Source: Euphorbia lathyris (taxonomy: Eukaryota; Streptophyta; Magnoliopsida; Malpighiales; Euphorbiaceae). Taken from it: DNA of 64,000 bases. The position numbers and the translations under genes are program-made. The notes beneath the pieces were generated by a model that made no database searches, was not told the DNA's origin, and worked only from the letters and a program-made list of their open reading frames with translations. This document shows positions 1 to 11,154 of this stretch, piece by piece; the stretch's first letter is position 1; each line of letters begins with the position of its first letter. The DNA lies in assembly GCF_963576675.1 (NCBI RefSeq), contig NC_088910.1:103506807-103570806 (forward strand), in the 5' to 3' direction.

Positions 1-545
1 ACATCATTTATAAAATAAAAGCAAACACTTAAGGACTGATGACTCCACATACTGGCCGATCCAAACGAGCATCGCTAAGCATTTAATGACATTAACCTGA
101 AAAGAAAACTGGTGGAGAGTGGGGTGAGCTTGGGAGGCTCAGTAAGATAGCTAACTATATACATAGTACAACCACACGCGCATACAATTCAGTTTACATG
201 CATTTAATATTTATTAGTTATCAAGCAGAACATCCAATACTTAATGAATTTCTATTAATCTATTCAAGGGCCCTGCTTACTCTAGTCTAGTAATACCCAA
301 TGGTTGCTTGGCCAATAAAATCATATCATGGGATACCCTGTCGTAACAAATACCCGGTATCCCGTCTTCTAGGTACCCTGTCGTAATAAATACCCGGTAC
401 CTTAACACCATGTCGTAACAAATACCCGGTGTTTATATTTCACGTGATCACAATATTCCTTTTTCTCATTTCAATCGCAACCATTGAATATACTATCCTA
501 GTTTAAGCTTTTATTCTCATATCTCTGACATTTTCTAGAATCCAA
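1..545 (-). repeat. Truncated, inverted LTR relative of the 1350-7527 element
   Basis: Read on the minus strand, this stretch matches the last third of the LTRs at 2580-3060 and 6950-7420. The match includes the GGATCGGCCAGTATGT block (45-62 here), the GGGCCCTT/AGAGTAAGCAGGG block near 270-285, and three copies of the GGGTATTTGTTACGACA motif (about 340-435). Similarity is clear but with many substitutions, so this is an older family member. It is cut off by the window start, so its 3' end is not visible. Weaker resemblance may continue to about 1000. Confidence 0.8.
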
Positions 546-1349
546 TTTACATTTACCAAATATATATATATTTCTCATTCTCATGTCATCATCGTCAATG
601 TCATTCTCAAATATTTTTCTACCAACATGATCATCATTAACGTATCATATAGACATGTCAAACACATAGATCAAACCAATTACACAATTTATATCCATTA
701 GTCAGTATAACAACAAATATACAATCAAAGGTACCATATATTTAATTAACTACTCACATTCATTAGAAGTATAACAGTCAATTGCAATAGACATACAAAC
801 AAGCAAACAACGAAGAACTACGTATATAATTAACCACTTACTTCTAACATTAAAATCTAACCATATAATTTTCCGTGGCATATCTTCTCTTTCATCCTCA
901 TGATTTTGAAAGTTGGATGATCAAACCTTATGATTTCTTTTTTTCAAAAATAGCCGGCTGCTTAAGTTGAGGGAGGAGAGGAAAAGAAATAGGGTTTTTG
1001 ATGTACATATAGTGAAAGGGTTTTTTTCCAATTGAAATCTTGTAGTTATTAATACTTGTGCCAAAATAATAGAATTTATAGCACTAATAGGTTTTCGTTT
1101 TTAAAAAAAAATTAATGAAACACCAAATTTATAAATTCAATTAATAAAACCAATATTTTAACGAAATTCAAGAGAAAAATACTGGTGATGGAGGAGTTTA
1201 AAACCAACTCAATATATGGATAAGATATTTATAACTAATTATTTATTATCTTTATCTATCTACATTTTTAAACACAAATTAAATAAAATAAAATACGTTT
1301 TGTTTATATTGTTTTTATTATAAAAAATATACACCACTTAAAAAGTAAT
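546..1349. other. AT-rich non-coding stretch, possibly the decayed rest of the inverted LTR
   Basis: There is no ORF and no recognisable RNA gene. Around 880-1010 the minus strand has the same order of features as the LTR leader at 1640-1710 (a GCCGGC/GCCGCC block, then an A-rich run), which suggests that the inverted LTR once extended this far. The alignment is too poor to set a boundary. Confidence 0.4.
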
Positions 1350-1624
1350 ACTAACGCCCGTAAAAAAAAATTTATGTTTATACATGTAAATCTTTGAAAT
1401 TAGGATTCTAAAATAATTAATTAAGTTTTATTATAAAAATAAATATTATATATTTATTTTTTTTAAATAATTCTTATATATTAAATAGTTGTAAGTGATT
1501 GATATTAAAGAGAGGATGGGTACGATTTTTGTGGTAATATACTAAAAAAAACTTATAAGCTTATAAGAAATTAATAATTGTTTTTTTTAAAACTCAATTT
1601 TAATTAGGGTAAAACTCTTTATCC

Positions 1625-1636
1625 CTATATATATAC
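1625..1636 (+). promoter_or_regulatory. Putative LTR TATA box
   Basis: CTATATATATAC lies about 50 nt before a GAGGGAGCCGCC block and is conserved in the 3' LTR (about 5995-6007). It is the best candidate for the U3 promoter of this element. The evidence is position and sequence only. Confidence 0.45.
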
Positions 1637-2655
1637 ACAATGAAATCTTATTTTGAGGGAGCCGCCTAATTATTTTTGGAAGCAGCAAAAGGAGATCAAA
1701 TTTTTCCAGGTTCATAATCTTTGATTATCTTTATTACTCATATTAAAATTGAATTCTCTTTATTAGAAATCTTTCAATTATTTATTTTGTAGCATGTTGG
1801 AATAAATGGAGTTTTAATTTATTAATATTATATTGTTTTAGCCATTAGTTTTACACAGTACTTTCTTCAAAATAATAATTGGTTTCATTCATAGAATATT
1901 AAAGGATTAATTTCTTCTTAAGGAAAATTTGTAATCAAATTATATTTTGAAGTAAAAGTTTGTTTTGATTAAAATTTGGTTTACTCGAATTTTTATATAT
2001 CATCTGATACAAGTTTTCTGGTATTTTGTTTACTGAGTTTTTGTCAAATTTTGAGATATTAAAATAAAATCCTATATTATGATAAAATGAATATTTAAGT
2101 TTATGATTACAACATACATAATTAGTATACTCAATATATTATATAGGTTACGATGATCAAAACAGCGATAAGTCAAGTACTGCTTGTAGTTTCCTTTCGG
2201 GCTTGAGGTGAGTAGTTAATTAAATATACAGTACCTTTCTTTATATGTTTGTTGTCATGTTGATTGGTTGAGATTAATTGTCTATTGGTTCGATCTTCGT
2301 GTTTGACATGTGCAAGTGGTTAATTAAATATATAGTATTTGTGCTTCTATGTTTGGGTGTAATAATTGTTTATTCATTTGGTTTATATGTTTGACATGTA
2401 TACTTGATATTTATTTATGATGATTACGGTGACGTGAATGAATTGAATTTGATATTGATGGTTATGAGAACATGAATGAATTTAGACCGAGACTTATTGG
2501 GGATAGAATGGAAATCGAATATGATACAGTTGATAAACTTTGGATAATATGAAGGACTGAAAAATTATAAAAATAAGAGCTTATCTAGGATAGTATATTC
2601 AATGGTTGCGATTGAAATAAGAAAAATGAATATTGTGATCACGTGAAATATAAAC

Positions 2656-2756
2656 ACCGGGTATTTGTTACGACATGGTGTTAAGTTACTGGGTATTTGT
2701 TACGACATGGTACCTAGAGATAAGAGACGGAATACCGGGTATTTGTTACGACAGGG
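2656..2756 (+). repeat. Three-copy 23-nt repeat inside the LTR
   Basis: Copies lie at 2656-2678, 2688-2710 and 2734-2756 and share the core GGGTATTTGTTACGACA. The same triplet occurs in the 3' LTR (7027-7127) and, inverted, in the fragment at 340-435. Conservation across diverged copies suggests a functional or structural LTR module. Its role is unknown to me. Confidence 0.85.
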
Positions 2757-3161
2757 TATCCTATGATATGATTTTATTGGCCAAGCAACCATTGGGTATT
2801 ACTAGACTAGAGTAAGCAGGGCCCTTAAATAAAAAGACTATTAAATTTTAAATTTGATAAACATATTGCTTGATAACCTATAAATTAAATGCACGAAATT
2901 ATTATATGCGCATGTGGTTGAACTGTTTATTTAATTAACTATCTTATTAAGTCGACAGCTCACCCCTTGCCAACACCACTTTTTAGGAATAAAAGACTAG
3001 AGAGGCTCGTATGGATCGGCCAGTATGTAGAGTCGTACTTCTTAACATTTTATTTTTAATAGTCTAGCTTATCTGTACTTTTTAGTTTCATTAGTATATT
3101 AAATGGAATTTATTATTGTTGTAAAAATTGACGGTTTCTAAAAAAAAGGTGTTACATTTAA

Positions 3162-3173
3162 TGGTATCAGAGC
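3162..3173 (+). other. Primer binding site (initiator Met-tRNA type)
   Basis: TGGTATCAGAGC begins five nt after the 5' LTR end (GTTACA, 3151-3156). It is complementary to the 3' end of plant initiator Met-tRNA, the usual minus-strand primer for many plant LTR elements. Confidence 0.85.
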
Positions 3174-5720
3174 GTCAGTTTTACGTTCCAATGGGTAGAG
3201 TATAAGGAGTTAGGACACATATTGGCCGAGCGTCTAGTGAGAATAAAATCATATGTGTTTTGTTTTATATAATTCACCTTATTAACAACTACAAAGGAGT
3301 TGATATAACAATGAAAGATGAAAAAAAATGGAACCTAATTCTCAATGTAATTCTTGACGTTGTGGCGTCATTTTTATAAGCACTGCCAATCATTTGCATT
3401 TCATTTTGTGGTCTCCTATGTTTTATATTTATCCTTGTGTTATTAAGTGTTTATTTAAATAATAATTTTTTTTTAGACAATTTAACATGCTCATTGAAAA
3501 GGAAAAAGAAATCTGAGCCTTCAGCATGTTATGTCATTCTCATCAGTTTGTATACTTTCATGATAGTGTGTTTGATCAACCTATGTTCTACTTACTGATT
3601 TAATTCCTCTCATACTCATATTGATCATAACTTAGTCTATCTGTAATTGATGTTTTATCATAATTAATATTTGTTTTAATTCGACCTTTGTTACTTCTTA
3701 TACCATAAACTAAACAATTGATATTTGTAGTATCTCAGTGTTATAATGGTCTTGAAATTTCTTAAACTATATACACTTGATATTGATATCCTTTCAATTC
3801 AATGGGACAATTTCCAACTGACATAAGCACCACTCTTTCCATATTCTTAGTTAAGAATACCCAACATTTGATAATTATTTTGATCAATTCATCTGAAAAT
3901 TTGTATACAGGTGTTCCATGTCTATTGTATATCTCCTAATTCTCTCAGCTATGTTTTCGTTGTTTTGTACAGTCCATTTACAATCTGAGCCTCACTATTG
4001 AAACCCTACTTAGATATGAAGTCTGAAATTCATTTTTTTATTCATTTTTTCTCACTTCCCAATTAATCTCAAAATTTTATAGTTTTATATCTCTGTTTTT
4101 CCCAGTTGGATAAGTTATTTTGTTAAAATTTCGTTACCTACATCTTTCTTAGTATCTCATGGTTATTCATTTTTTTTTATTTTGGTTCAATTTGCTGATA
4201 ATATTAAAAAAAAAATGGTTCAAAGTTTAGTTCTTTAAGAATACTGTTATGTAGTTGTCCCACTCCATTTATGCATGATTGTTATTTTCTTTCTTCCATT
4301 TGTTATCTAGTCCTTATTAATTTTGCTCACATTTGACTAGTCCTATTGATAACATGTATACTACTATTGTAATATCACTGTATTTACACTTGTTTAAATG
4401 ACTACTCATGGTACTTCATTTTCTATTTGTAGTACATTTTTTTCTCATAACCATGACACCTTCTTTTTCTTTCATAGTTATATGTAAAGCCTTTCTGATA
4501 TTTAGATGTTATCATCTATGATTATAGATTTTACTATAATCTGGTTTCCTGGTCTATATTAGTTGTTGGTAACTTTCATCTTCTATTAGTTTGCATCGCA
4601 TGTCAGTCCTGATATGTTCTAAGTGAAATTTAAGGCTCAAAGCTTCAGCTCTTGAGTATATCATCCTATACAGATTCATACATCATGTTATATCATGTTT
4701 CATTTTTGTAATCGGGTATATTGAAATACCTCTTAGTTATGATATATTGACACCTTAAACTTCATGCATCTGTGACATGATTCGATATGGATTAACTATA
4801 TCTCATACTTCTTAAAAAAAATTGTGTATCTAAGCATTTATGTATATCTGTTATGAGTTATATCAGTTTTTCAAGTTATTTGTACTGAGATTTCTCTTAT
4901 TATCAAGCTATGCTAACTAGGATACTTTGTACAATTCTCAATTGTCAAAAGGTGTGAGTCCGATATATAGGAGTGAATTTCCTTCTCCCTTGTTTTGTTA
5001 ATTGATGCATGTTATGTACCTACAAAAAGGATCTAGGATGACTAGCAATAGATTATTGTTATTCTTTTTTTTTTTAGGTTTCTTATGGATTATACATGAT
5101 TCCTATACCGAGTTCAACAACCTTGTCTAAATAAATTACAAATAATATAGCACATTCGGAAAAGGAGAATAAGTTCTAGTTTGTACTTAATTAGATTTAC
5201 GGCACCTCCGAGGCTTAATCAGATTAACAAAACGTGTTTGGTTGATTTTGGTGTCCTATGCTAATTGATTATAGATGTACAAAGTTATGATTTTATTCTT
5301 TCATCTTAATGCTTGGTCCATTCAATCATTTTATTTAGTTATCAATTAATATAATCTCTGTAGTTATTTTTCCATATAGTCAACTTTTTAACGAATGTGA
5401 TGGTTACAATATCCTTAAATTATGCTTAGAATGATTGTTTGGTGGCAATAGTTATTTATTTTCCATCAATGTGCAAAAGAATAGGAGGTTAATTTATAGA
5501 AAAGGTGTTACAAGATAATTTTGTGAGCTTCGACATGGCCATGTGATTTTGAGAGCCTTTTATTTTTATTAGGATATTTCAATGACTAAAATGTTGATTA
5601 ATTCGTATTCTTGTTATGACTAATTTTGCTTATATGGTTTTGATTACACTGGTTTGGTTTGGGTTAGCGGTTGTATGTTTTTATAAAGAATTCATTAATT
5701 TCGGGGACGAAATTTCTTTT
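3174..5720. other. Non-coding interior of the LARD-like element
   Basis: This is about 2.5 kb of AT-rich sequence with no ORF of retroelement type on either strand. I see no gag, protease, RT or integrase motifs. The last 40 nt carry the TTTCGGGGACGAAATTTC block characteristic of Tekay-type 3' ends, so the coding region seems to have been replaced or lost rather than mutated in place. Confidence 0.7.
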
Positions 5721-5734
5721 TAGAGGGAAAGAAC
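5721..5734 (+). other. Polypurine tract of the LARD-like element
   Basis: TAGAGGGAAAGAAC directly precedes the TGTAACACCC start of the 3' LTR. This is the expected plus-strand priming site. Confidence 0.75.
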
Positions 5735-7527
5735 TGTAACACCCGTAAAAAAAAATTTATGTTTATACATGTAAACTTTGAAATTAGGATTCTAAAATAA
5801 TTAATTAAGTTTTATTATAAAAATAAATATTATATATTTATTTTTTTAAATAATTCTTATATATTAAATAGTTGTAAGTGATTGATATTAAAGAGATGAT
5901 GGGTACGATTTTTGTGGTAATATACTTAAAAAAAACTTATAAGCTTATAAGAAATTAATAATTGTTTTTTTTTAAAACTCAATTTTAATATCCCTATATA
6001 TATATACACAATGAAATCTTATTTTGAGGGAGCCGCCTAATTATTTTTGAAAGCAGCAAAAGGAGATCAAATTTTTCCAGGTTCATAATATTTTGATTAT
6101 CTTTATTACTCATATTAAAATTGAATTCTCTTTATTAGAAATCTTTCAATTATTTATTTTGTAGCATGTTGGAATAAATGGAGTTTTAATTTATTAATAT
6201 TATATTGTTTTAACCATTAGTTTTACACAGTACTTTCTTCAAAATAATAATTGGTTTCATTCATAGAATATTAAAGGATTAATTTCTTCTTAAGGAAAAT
6301 TTGTAATCAAATTATATTTTGAAGTGAAAGTTTGTTTTGATTAAAATTTCGTTTACTCGAATTTTTATATATCATCTGATACAAGTTTTCTGGTATATTG
6401 TTTACCGAGTTTTTGTCAAATTTTGAGATATTAAAATAAAATCCTATATTATGATAAAATGAATATTTAAGTTTATGATTACAACATACATAATTAGTAT
6501 ACTCAATATATTATATAGGTTATGATGATCAAAACAGCGATAAGTCAAGTACTGCTTGTAGTTTCCTTTCGGGCTTGAGGTGAGTAGTTAATTAAATATA
6601 CAGTACCTTTCTTTATATGTTTGTTGTCATGTTGATTGGTTGAGATTAATTGTCTATTGGTTCGATCTTCGTGTTTGACATGTGCAAGTGGTTAATTAAA
6701 TATATAGTATGTGTGCTTCTATGTTTGGGTGTAATAATTGCTTATTCATTTGGTTTATATGTTTGACATGTATACTTGATATTTATTTATGATGATTACG
6801 GTGACGTGAATGAATTGAATTTGATATTGATGGTTGTGAGAACATGAATGAATTTAGACCGAGACTTATTGGGGATAGAATGGAAATCGAATATGATACA
6901 GTTGATAAACTTTGGATAATATGAAGGACTGAAAAATTATAAAAATAAGAGCTTATCTAGGATAGTATATTCAATGGTTGCGATTGAAATGAGAAAATGA
7001 ATATTGCGATCACGTGAAATATAAACACCGGGTATTTGTTACGACATGGTGTTAAGTTACTGGGTATTTGTTACGACAGTGTACCTAGAGATAAGAGACG
7101 GAATACCGGGTATTTGTTACGACAGGGTATCCCATGATATGATTTTATTGGCCAAGCAACCATTGGGTATTACTAGACTAGAGTAAGCAGGGCCCTTAAA
7201 TAAAAAGACTATTAAATTTTAAATTTGATAAACATATTGCTTGATAACCTATAAATTAAATGCACGAAATTATTGTATGCGCATGTGGTTGAACTGTTTA
7301 TTTAATTAACTATCTTATTAAGTCGACAGCTCACCCCTTGCCAACACCACTTTTTAGGAATAAAAGACTAGAGAGGCTCGTATGGATCGGCCAGTATGTA
7401 GAGTCGTACTTCTTAACATTTTATTTTTAATAGTCTAGCTTATCTGTACTTTTTAGTTTCATTAGTATATTAAATGGAATTTATTATTGTTGTAAAAATT
7501 GACGGTTTCTAAAAAAGGGGTGTTACA
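5735..7527 (+). repeat. 3' LTR of the LARD-like element
   Basis: This LTR is about 1793 bp, starts TGTAACACCCG and ends GGGGTGTTACA, with terminal inverted TGTAAC/GTTACA. It is almost identical to 1350-3156 across its length, including the TATA-like run and the three 23-nt repeats. The next bases (TTTA) match the spacer that follows the 5' LTR, after which the sequence switches to TRIM internal sequence. Confidence 0.87.
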
Positions 7528-8168
7528 TTTAATTGGTATCAGAGCCGACTCTCCACGTACGATGTGTGGTTCAGGGACGAACCAGGCGTAAGCTGGTGGG
7601 CCTGTAACGACCCGGTCCGGAGTGGGTGGCGCCGGGGTAAGAAGGCCTGAGCAAGGAGCGGCCCTAAGGGATGGCGATGGGGGCAGGAATGAACTGAATC
7701 CCACATCGGAAATGAAGAGGGAGTGATTAGGGCTTATTATTAAGATGTGAATCCAATACATGCAGACGCGTTTTAAAGCCGTGAGGCCCAATGTGTTGGA
7801 ATTGGGCCAAAGCGGATAATATCTACATGGTATTGGATCAGGGTGTTACAATTGGTATCAGAGCCGACTCTCCACGTACGATGTGTGGTTCGGGGACAAA
7901 CCAGACGGAAGCTGGTGGGCCTGTAACGACCTGGTCCGGAGTGGATGGCGCCGAGGTAGAAGGCCTGAGCAAGGAGTGGCCCTAAGGGATGGCGATGGGG
8001 GCAGGAATGAACTGAATCCCACATCGGAAATGGAGAGGGAGTGATTGGGGCTTATTAGTAAGATGTGAATCCAATACATGCAGACGCGTTTTAAAGCCGC
8101 GAGGCCCAATGTGTTGGAATTGGGCCAAAACGGACAATATCTACATGGTATTGGATCAGGGTGTTACA
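7528..8168 (+). mobile_element. Tandem TRIM retrotransposon: partial interior, LTR, interior, LTR
   Basis: The order is interior (7528-7602), LTR (7603-7850, 248 bp), interior (7851-7921, 71 bp), LTR (7922-8168, 247 bp). Both LTRs start TGTAACGACC and end GGGTGTTACA. Each interior contains only a primer binding site (TGGTATCAGAGCC at 7534-7546 and 7853-7865) and a GCTGGTGGGCC purine-rich end. There is no coding capacity, as defines TRIMs. The expected leftmost LTR is missing and is replaced by the LTR of the neighbouring LARD-like element. The LTR carries no 5S-rRNA-like boxes, so I do not call it Cassandra. A related truncated copy is at 36410-36858. Confidence 0.85.
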
Positions 8169-8434
8169 ACTAGCATCCGAATTTGGAAAACCATAAAAAA
8201 GAAACTATTTTCATATATATGTTAACTAACTCTCTATAAGTAATGGGGTTTAAATTTAATATATAGATTAAGCTAATCTTGCTAGAGCATGATTTTCTCG
8301 AAATTGAATGTCATGTGAGGCAACCATATTGAGATGACATTACAAGGACCTTAAGATCCAAACTAGGGAAAGTTTATTTATAAACTTTGTTTCTAACTAT
8401 TTGAAGTTTATGTCTTAAAAGTATTTGACAATAT
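8169..8434. other. Non-coding spacer
   Basis: AT-rich sequence between the TRIM and the solo LTR. I see nothing recognisable in it. Confidence 0.5.
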
Positions 8435-9698
8435 TGTTGAAACCCAATTTGATGAAGTTTTGATTATGAAAAAAATTACAATTAAGGAATTTGATCCCTC
8501 AAGGTATTAAAATTCATAATTAATTATTTGTATTTATATGCTAATAATTTTAATTAAGTGTCTAAATTGATTTGAAGCAATATACACAACTAAGCCAAAA
8601 AGGCCTTAGAGAAAATAAAGGTCTAATCGAAATAAGCCTAGAGCCCAAAAGTAGAAGCCTACGCTGAAAGTCAATATAAGACTTTCCCAATCTGGAAAAT
8701 ATCAGAAGACAAAAGACTATGTAAAAAAAACCATCTTTTTCTGTCATCACAAACCAAGAAATGTGCAGTCTGCAATTCTACGAATTTAGAATTAAAAAAA
8801 GATCATTGGACGTGCTTCTCAACGGCCAAGCATCCTCTGAATTCATAAACGACTATTTCCTTAAATGAAAATAGGGGTGCAGCAGCCAGAATCTCTAGAG
8901 AAGAACATAAGCCGCTTCTTCCCAACGACTCTCTTATTATTCAAACGACTAGTTTGAATGCTCCACCTATAAAAGCCAAGTCCAAGCTCTATTTTCACAA
9001 CTAATCATTAAGCTTAAAAGAGATAAATTGCAAAAGTGAAAAACAATAGCAAAGAGCAAATACACAAATCATTTTTATATTCGTATAATCATATAGAGAG
9101 ATTAGTTCATATTAATTTCCTATCGGAACCTTTCTATTGTAAAATCAGAAGTTATGTTGTTGCTTGGATTATAGGCATCAATAATTATGATAGTTGAGTG
9201 TTGTAGTAAAGGACGATACTTTACCCAAGCTTAGTCTATTGTGTAAAAGGTTTGTGCTCTACCTTCGAAAGAGTTCTGTAGTGGATTAAATCTCAAAAGA
9301 ATGTATTCTAAGGACTAGACGTAGGTAGAAGGTCGAACCGATATAAATCTGCCAAGTATCTTATTTCCCTTATAATACCTTTTACTGCTTCAGAATATTG
9401 CATGCTCTAAGTATTTATCTCACATTCATCACTCTGAATATTATATGCATATCGTATGTCATCCATCGAAAAATATCTTCAAAGGCTCTATTAAAAGAGA
9501 TGTCCTCTGAGTGGAATTTTCAAAAGCAGAATCAATCTCAGTAGATTGGAACCTTAGTAGACTAAAGTTGCCTTTGATTCCAAGAATTGCCTTTATGTCG
9601 CAATTGACTTAAAAGATAAAAGTTTCTAAAGGTTTTAAATTACTCATTAGTTATATTCACCCCATTTTAGAACTAATTTGTCGTATTAGGAACCAACA
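8435..9698 (+). repeat. Diverged solo LTR of the SIRE-like copia family
   Basis: It starts TGTTGAAACCCA and ends GGAACCAACA, matching the ends of the SIRE-like LTRs at 12127 (TGTTGAAACACC) and 35769 (GGACCAACA). The interior keeps the same order: a TATA box (CTATAAAAG, 8967-8975), a GGTTTGTGCTCTACCTT block near 9250, then a GGACTAGACGTAGG block near 9315. No internal coding region or second LTR adjoins it, so it is probably a product of LTR-LTR recombination. The flanking pentamers AATAT and AATCC agree only partly, consistent with age. Confidence 0.75.
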
Positions 9699-11154
9699 AA
9701 TCCATTGTGTTGATTGTGAGATATGTTGAGTGTATTAGAGTAGATGCAGAGTTGGGTAGTCTATTTCCTTACTGGAAATAAGATAGAATCATTTTGCATG
9801 CCATAAATTGTATAGAGATGGTAACAATGTGAATTTTGGATATGGTATACCCATATATGTCTAGTTTCATTAAGTTCAAGAAATAGGGCATTTGGATTAG
9901 TATAGAGAGAGTTAATGTAGAATGTGTACAAGTAGACCATGTAAGGATCGAAGACAAAAGAATTAGATTGCATGAAAATTATGGAGTTAGTGTCTTGTAA
10001 TTATCATAAAGCATGAATTAGTTTACATTTTCACTGAGTTTAAATTGGGCCTAATTTCATAAATATTATGTCATATTAGGAGGATAAGGTGCAATTGAAT
10101 GCACACTCATTCGTGTATAATAGATCAAGTCGAGTGCAACGGTAAGCATATTGCTTATATATGTGTATAAATATATTGTGGCTTGTGACTTATTAAGTGT
10201 GAGGTGTGTTTGAATCTAATGTGAATAATGTTATGAGTGTTTGTAATATGTTGTGATAGATACAAAAATTATATGATGCAGTAAGATATGATGTTGTGAG
10301 CTGAAATGTGGCATGTTGAGCCTTGCACACACACTTGAACTGAATAATGGTTGGATGAGAAATGAATATGAGCTTGCTTGTATGGATATGTGAAATGGTC
10401 CTGGTTGAGAGTGCTACAAAATTAATGAGCCGGAAGCGTATATATTGAGTTATATCTATAGCGGACTACGTGACTTGAATTCAACTCCTCCATTGCACAA
10501 ATGATTGTATTCTAAATCAGTGAGCATGGATACAGATTGGGCCCGATGACCATTTTACATATGTCATCTAAGCAGAGGGTCTTATAATTAATCAAATAAT
10601 GATTGTTTCAATAAGTGAATTGAGTGACTGACTTTGTTATATGAATGTATAATAACGCTAACTTGATAATGATGATATATTTTTATCCGTATTCTTTAAA
10701 TTTCTTTTTCATACATATATGTGTAATATATTTATTGAGTAAGCAGGTCATCCCTTACCAGTAAATTTTTACAGGATAAATGAATTTCTTTTTGTTTAGG
10801 ATCGCACCGATAGGGACAGTCCATTCTCGCCTATGCATTTTGGAGTATTTTCATGTATTTTGTCTTATGAATCCTCTATGTAAGATAATGAATTAAGCAT
10901 GTGTATTTTAAATTTTAAACGTTTTTCCTATGTATAATATGTAAAGGATAACACATATATTTAGTGAGAAAATATTTATATATGATTGAAGTTTATATAC
11001 ATCAAGTTAATCGAGATAAAAATAACTATGTGGTAAATGCATTTGTAAACGACAATGAAATTAATTTAAGAATAAAAATGGAAACTAAAGGACATAGTTT
11101 TATAATGAAAATGATTGGGACTTGTAAGCACATGTGTAACTAATGTTATGTGAG
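9699..11154. other. Non-coding region, possibly an old decayed LTR
   Basis: About 1.45 kb with no credible ORF. Some blocks (CAACGGTAAGCAT near 10140, and GAGTAAGCAGGTCATCCCTTACC near 10737) recall the layout of gypsy LTRs such as the one ending at 7527. I cannot find a matching partner or clean ends, so the origin stays open. Confidence 0.3.

Larger units (their letters stand above)
1350..3156 (+). repeat. 5' LTR of the LARD-like element
   Basis: This LTR is about 1807 bp and is co-linear with 5735-7527. The main visible difference is a roughly 17-nt indel near 1605-1622. The 5' end has lost the canonical TG: the sequence reads AC-TAACGCCC where the 3' LTR reads TG-TAACACCC. The 3' end is a normal GTTACA. 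Internal landmarks are a TATA-like run and three copies of a 23-nt repeat. Confidence 0.85.
1350..7527 (+). mobile_element. Non-coding LTR retrotransposon (LARD-like) with Tekay/Del-type gypsy ends
   Basis: Two nearly identical long LTRs (1350-3156 and 5735-7527) flank a 2.58-kb interior with no ORF. A Met-tRNA-type primer binding site (TGGTATCAGAGC, 3162-3173) follows the 5' LTR, and a purine tract precedes the 3' LTR. The 3' LTR begins TGTAACACCC and both LTRs end GGTGTTACA. The block TTTCGGGGACGAAATTTC just before the purine tract is typical of the 3' end of plant Tekay/Del chromoviruses, so I infer a deletion derivative of that lineage moved in trans. High LTR identity indicates a fairly recent insertion. 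No target duplication is visible: AATAC-like sequence precedes and TTTAA follows. The 3' side is fused to a TRIM. Confidence 0.8.

Noticed and set aside
2656..2756. CRISPR-like spaced repeats
   Set aside because: Only three units, unequal spacers, in a plant LTR, with identical spacing in the other LTR. It is an LTR module.
3157..5734. tRNA or other structural RNA genes in the LARD-like interior
   Set aside because: I looked for A/B boxes and cloverleaf stems by eye and saw none; only the primer binding site resembles tRNA.
7462..8109. ORFs of 62-109 codons on both strands
   Set aside because: They overlap the TRIM LTRs and the LARD-like 3' LTR and repeat with the LTR copies; they follow repeat structure, not coding structure.
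7603..8168. Cassandra-type TRIM
   Set aside because: Cassandra LTRs contain 5S-rRNA-like sequence with internal promoter boxes. None is visible here.
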